From positions 1 through 18,299 of the forward strand of contig CAZQEZ010000088.1 in assembly GCA_964592475.1 (NCBI GenBank): DNA of 18,299 nucleotides, read 5' to 3'. Positions within the stretch are counted from its first letter, which is position 1. Every line of letters starts with the position of its first letter. This DNA is from CAZQEZ01 sp964592475 (GTDB taxonomy: Bacteria > Bacteroidota > Bacteroidia > Cytophagales > Cyclobacteriaceae). Below, piece after piece: positions 15,288 through 18,299 of this stretch. Both the position numbers and the translations under genes were made by a program. Below the pieces are notes generated by a model. That model saw only the letters and a program-made list of their open reading frames with translations, was not told where the DNA came from and made no database searches.

Positions 15288-16565
15288 ATGGCATTAAACT
15301 ATATCTGGATCGGTTTTTTTGTAATTGGATTTTTGGTAGCCCTGATAAGGGTTATAGGATTTTACTTTCGCGATTTTTTTGCCGAATATGGAATATTATT
15401 TGAAACATCCGATATGTCAGTTTTCACAGCTATTGTGCAGAGTACTTTTGATATGGCCGAAACTTCCGTTGAAATATCCATTTATTTGATTGGAGTGATG
15501 ACCCTGTGGTTGGGCATTATGAAAATAGGCGAAGAAGGCGGGGCTATTCAGCTTATGAGTAAAGCAATAGGACCATTTTTTAGTAAGTTATTTCCGGAAA
15601 TCCCTAAAAACCATCCGGCCAATGGTTCCATTATGATGAACTTTGCAGCCAACATGCTGGGACTTGATAATGCAGCCACTCCTTTAGGTTTAAAGGCAAT
15701 GAATCAATTACAAGAATTAAACCCTGATAAAGAGGTAGCATCCAATGCACAAATAATGTTTTTGGTTTTAAACACTTCGGGGTTAACTTTAATCCCGATA
15801 AGTGTGATGGCCATAAGAGCAGCCGAAGGCGCTGCTAATCCTGCTGATGTATTTTTACCCATTTTATTAGCCACTTATTTTTCTACACTTGCCGGATTAA
15901 TGGCTGTTTCCATTTTCCAAAAGATCAATTTATTTAACAGAATTGTGTTGCTTTATCTATTAGTCTTTACTTTGATAATTTCTGTTATTATCTTTTATTT
16001 TATCACGCTGCCTCAATCAAAAGTAGGCCCCTTGAGTAGCTTATTTGGTAATTTTATTCTTTTTTCGATTATTGTGGCTTTTATTTTGTTGGCTGTACGC
16101 AAAAAAGTGAATATTTATGATAAATTTATTGATGGTGCAAAAGATGGTTTTAACATTGCCATAAAAATTATTCCTTACTTGGTCGCAATACTAGTGGCAA
16201 TTGGGGTATTTAGGGCATCAGGAGCCATGGAAATATTGATTACTGGAATCGAATGGATTTTTGGTTCACTTGGTTTTGATACGCGCTTTGTGCCTGCGCT
16301 ACCCACTGCCTTAATGAAACCTTTGAGTGGTAGCGGTGCCAGAGGAATGATGATTGAAGCCATAAATACTCATGGTGCAGATTCTTTCGTAGGCAAATTA
16401 GCATCAACTTTACAAGGCTCTACCGAAACAACATTTTATGTTCTGGCTGTATATTTTGGATCTGTTAAAATAAGCCGTACTCGCCATGCACTCACTGCCG
16501 GACTTATTGCTGATTTTACTGGAATAATAGCTGCAATTTTACTTGGATACCTGTTTTTCGGATAG
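15288..16565 (+). CDS. Fused SpmA-SpmB membrane protein with two nucleoside-recognition (Gate) domains
   Basis: This 425-residue polytopic membrane protein joins two halves that are separate spore maturation proteins in Bacillus. The SpmA-like half (about 1-210) contains NFAANMLGLDNAATPLGLKAM (118-138) and LNTSGLTLIP. The SpmB-like half (about 255-425) contains ALMKPLSGSGARGMM (341-355), ADSFVGKLASTLQGSTETTF (364-383) and FGSVKISRTRHAL. Several hydrophobic helices link them at about 215-272. Both halves belong to the Gate/nucleoside-recognition superfamily of membrane proteins. The fusion is frequent in non-sporulating Bacteroidetes, so sporulation is not implied; its transport substrate is unknown. 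It is divergent from the lipoprotein/ABC operon with about 96 nt between starts. Confidence 0.92.
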   Translation: MALNYIWIGFFVIGFLVALIRVIGFYFRDFFAEYGILFETSDMSVFTAIVQSTFDMAETSVEISIYLIGVMTLWLGIMKIGEEGGAIQLMSKAIGPFFSKLFPEIPKNHPANGSIMMNFAANMLGLDNAATPLGLKAMNQLQELNPDKEVASNAQIMFLVLNTSGLTLIPISVMAIRAAEGAANPADVFLPILLATYFSTLAGLMAVSIFQKINLFNRIVLLYLLVFTLIISVIIFYFITLPQSKVGPLSSLFGNFILFSIIVAFILLAVRKKVNIYDKFIDGAKDGFNIAIKIIPYLVAILVAIGVFRASGAMEILITGIEWIFGSLGFDTRFVPALPTALMKPLSGSGARGMMIEAINTHGADSFVGKLASTLQGSTETTFYVLAVYFGSVKISRTRHALTAGLIADFTGIIAAILLGYLFFG

Positions 16566-16867
16566 TCAGACTTCATCTTATTCTTACAATCTTATCTATC
16601 CTCAAAAATTTCCAATAATTGATTGTTTTTAAAAATATAACTATCTGATTTATAACGAAATAGATTTTATCCGAAGCCTACTGCTGCATTTTTTAACGTG
16701 TAATTTTTAGCTTGTTATCTATAAAAATCATCTTCATTTTATCATTTATATTCCATAATTAAACATTATATTGCTCATTTTCAAGCTTTTTCAAATGGTA
16801 CAAATTTTCATTTGTTAGATAATAACAATAAATTAGTTGTATAAAACAAGTATAATCTTAACATTGG
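16566..16867. other. Gene-free AT-rich spacer
   Basis: These 302 nt between the SpmA-SpmB gene and the next plus-strand gene hold no frame with coding character and no convincing terminator. A weak GGATAG/CTATCC pair spans 16560-16601, but its loop of about 30 nt makes it unlikely to function. No TAnnTTTG promoter box was found before 16868. Confidence 0.5.
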
Positions 16868-17323
16868 ATGACTGGAAGCTTTAAAAAATCAAGTTTGGAA
16901 AAAACTATATACGACAACGCAAAAAATCATTTTTTGGGTAATTTTCCTGATTCTCTGCCAATAGAACAAGCCTATGTTCACATCGGAATATATTTAGGCT
17001 GGGTAATAAATAAAAACATTTTTTCGGAATATTTTGAAGATGAAGCCTCTACGGAAATTTATCGCTTTAAAAGAAAGGAATTAGGCTGCACCATCTTAAG
17101 TGAAATCTGGGATGGCTATCTTGGTCATGAACTTTTTAATGAAGAAGGAAACATGTTTAGCTATTATTACTATGGCGGTGGATTGTATAAAAAAGACTAT
17201 GAAAAAAAGCTGGTAATAAATTTGCCCTCAATATATCACGTGAAAGATACCTGGGAAAATTTTGAAACTATGAGCAAACAAATTGATTTGCGCTATGACG
17301 AATGGAAAAAAATGATAAAGTAA
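16868..17323 (+). CDS. Uncharacterised small cytoplasmic protein (DUF7832-like)
   Basis: This is a 151-residue protein without a signal peptide or membrane segment. The N-terminal region has the pattern YDNAKNHFLGNFPDSLPIEQ, then AYVHIGIYLGWVINKNIFSE. It resembles small bacterial proteins I associate with DUF7832, often found in polymorphic-toxin or immunity-type contexts. That association is recalled, not searched. It is rich in Tyr, Phe, Glu and Lys, with a run of four Tyr (SYYYYGGG) near residue 100. Function unknown. It converges on the ssb gene and shares a terminator with it. Confidence 0.75.
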   Translation: MTGSFKKSSLEKTIYDNAKNHFLGNFPDSLPIEQAYVHIGIYLGWVINKNIFSEYFEDEASTEIYRFKRKELGCTILSEIWDGYLGHELFNEEGNMFSYYYYGGGLYKKDYEKKLVINLPSIYHVKDTWENFETMSKQIDLRYDEWKKMIK

Positions 17324-17360
17324 AAGGTGGAGAGCCATAAACCCTACCACCTTTTGTTTT
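17322..17360. terminator. Bidirectional terminator between convergent genes
   Basis: AAAAGGTGG (17322-17330) pairs with CCACCTTTT (17347-17355) over a 16-nt loop, followed by a T-rich tail (GTTTTTG) on the plus strand and by A/T sequence on the other. The 5' arm overlaps the TAA stop of the plus-strand gene (17321-17323). The ssb gene ends just beyond the 3' arm at 17363, so the hairpin can serve both. Confidence 0.85.
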
Positions 17361-17362
17361 TG

Positions 17363-17704
17363 TTAGTTTTCATTTTTGTTGCCGCCCAACATTACCATAT
17401 CACTCATAACTATTTCAGTTATGTATTTCTTTACACCGTCTTTGTCGTTATAAGATCTCGATGTTAATTTTCCGGTAATAGCTACTTCACTACCTTTTTC
17501 CAAATATTTTTTTACATTTTCGGCTAGCTTACCCCAGGCAATTATGTTGTGCCATTGGGTTTCTTCCCGCTTGTTGCCATCTTGATAATAAAATTCATTA
17601 GTTGCCAGAGAAAATTTAGCTTTCTTGCTGTTGTTAAATTCCAACAATTCAGGAGTGAAACCTAATTTACCAATAAGTTGAACTCTGTTTCTTAAAGTAG
17701 TCAT
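17363..17704 (-). CDS. ssb: Short single-stranded-DNA-binding protein
   Basis: This 113-residue protein is a single OB-fold of the bacterial SSB family: RNRVQLIGKLGFTPEL at the start, FSLATNEFY, the ETQWHNIIAWGKLAENVKKYLEKGSEVAITGKL core and a final strand region TEIVMSDMVML. It ends at GGNKNEN. The long Gly/Pro linker and the acidic DDDLPF-type tip, through which housekeeping SSB recruits repair and replication partners, are absent. Such short forms are common in Bacteroidetes as second or mobile-element SSBs. It should bind ssDNA but not by itself bring the usual partners. It may be an accessory SSB with a full-length paralogue elsewhere. Confidence 0.93.
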   Translation of the reverse strand: MTTLRNRVQLIGKLGFTPELLEFNNSKKAKFSLATNEFYYQDGNKREETQWHNIIAWGKLAENVKKYLEKGSEVAITGKLTSRSYNDKDGVKKYITEIVMSDMVMLGGNKNEN

Positions 17705-18299
17705 AATTTTAAATTTTTATAGTTAAACATTTTTTAATTGCGAGGTCGGTTATAAACAACTGACGATGCAAAGGTGAAACAGGGATCAAATATTAGCCGT
17801 AATTTAAACGTATATTTACGTAAATAAATGTTTTTATACGGTTATTTACGTTTACATATATTTATAATAACATCTTATTTATTTTACATTATCAGCATTA
17901 ATGTAGATTAACAACACAATAAAAAACATTTTAACGTTATTTTATACATATAAATAACATTCATTAAATTTGAAAAAATATAGTTAATTTATGGCTATCA
18001 ATTAGAAATGAAAAGATAGTATAAGTGGGCAATATCTGCAGGTGCTGTACATCACTCCAATTGGAAAAACGAACAAAAAAATCGTTGAGAGGCCTTGAAA
18101 GATGGTTCAAGATCAGAAATTAAGAGTTTTTTATGTTTTAGGGCCAAGTTGGGTTAATAAATTATTTTTAGTCTTTTCTTTGTGAAACAAAAAAAATTGA
18201 TAATTTTTTGCAAAATTTATTGGGGGGGGTAACTTTATATAAATTATGGCCATAATCTAATCTAGATAAAGTATTTAGATTTCATGTTAAACTTAATAA
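17705..18299. other. Gene-free AT-rich region with short repeats
   Basis: No frame in these 595 nt looks coding. Visible structure: an inverted repeat ACGTAAATAA (17818-17827) / TTATTTACGT (17842-17851); a second pair TAAACGTA (17805-17812) / TACGTTTA (17847-17854) that competes with it; a direct repeat TATTTACGT at 17813 and 17843 (30 nt apart, about three helical turns); a run of eight G at 18222-18229; and a perfect 14-bp palindrome ATTATGGCCATAAT at 18243-18256. The first cluster is about 100-150 nt upstream of the ssb start and could be a control site. The rest is unexplained and the window ends before the next gene. Confidence 0.55.

Noticed and set aside
15288..16565. Evidence of sporulation from SpmA/SpmB homology
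   Set aside because: Fused SpmA-SpmB proteins are widespread in non-spore-forming Bacteroidetes, and no other sporulation gene is present.
18019..18126. A short plus-strand stretch reading ...KKSLRGLERWFKIRN, which looked like a transposase or integrase fragment
   Set aside because: It has no start, is only about 35 codons long, and no diagnostic motif supports the idea.
1..18299. CRISPR array, tRNA or rRNA genes, or an intact insertion sequence
   Set aside because: No regularly spaced repeats, no cloverleaf-like sequence with conserved T-arm, no rRNA core sequence and no transposase frame were seen on either strand.

Overview
The window looks like chromosomal DNA from a marine-type Bacteroidetes, probably a Cytophagales-like bacterium. 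This rests on low GC, lipoprotein signal sequences of the Bacteroidetes kind, near absence of Shine-Dalgarno sites, two promoters of the Bacteroidetes form (TTG or TTTG, 19-20 nt, TAnnTTTG), S1 sulfatases next to sugar-catabolic genes, and an EF-G paralogue typical of the phylum. No rRNA, tRNA, CRISPR array or intact insertion sequence was seen.

Left part (1-3553). A compact REP-like hairpin cluster lies at 19-121. It is followed on the minus strand by a two-gene operon: fucI (L-fucose isomerase), then a lipoprotein resembling DUF6786 proteins, 3 nt apart. Divergent from fucI, on the plus strand, is a translationally coupled two-component pair: a membrane histidine kinase starting with TTG and a NarL/LuxR-type response regulator (3554-5874). 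After it comes a small secreted protein whose sequence carries three copies of a GPxYKNxxP motif (6002-6370), closed by a strong terminator.

Middle (6400-10660). Two S1-family sulfatases form a minus-strand operon (10242 down to 7340) with a clear promoter 17-25 nt before the first start. Downstream of them, 6454-7323 is a gene graveyard: the 5'-deleted tail of a probable GH27-type glycosidase on the plus strand, a GH43-like remnant with an in-frame stop and a frameshift on the minus strand, and a 28-codon signal-peptide stub. Together with fucI this suggests an eroded locus for a sulfated, possibly fucose-containing polysaccharide; that substrate is inference. Upstream of the sulfatases lies a short transcription unit with a consensus promoter, a 12-codon ORF ending His-His, and a terminator whose 3' arm can alternatively pair with the end of the ORF. 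It has the geometry of an attenuator, or it may encode a stand-alone small RNA of about 90 nt.

Right part (10659-18299). An EF-G paralogue of the EF-G2 type has Phe in place of the catalytic His of the DTPGH motif. Next is a lipoprotein / ABC ATPase / ABC permease operon (minus), a fused SpmA-SpmB membrane protein (plus), a small uncharacterised protein (plus), and a short single-stranded-DNA-binding protein without the acidic tail (minus), the last two meeting at a shared bidirectional terminator. The final 595 nt hold no gene I can support, only AT-rich DNA with several inverted and direct repeats.
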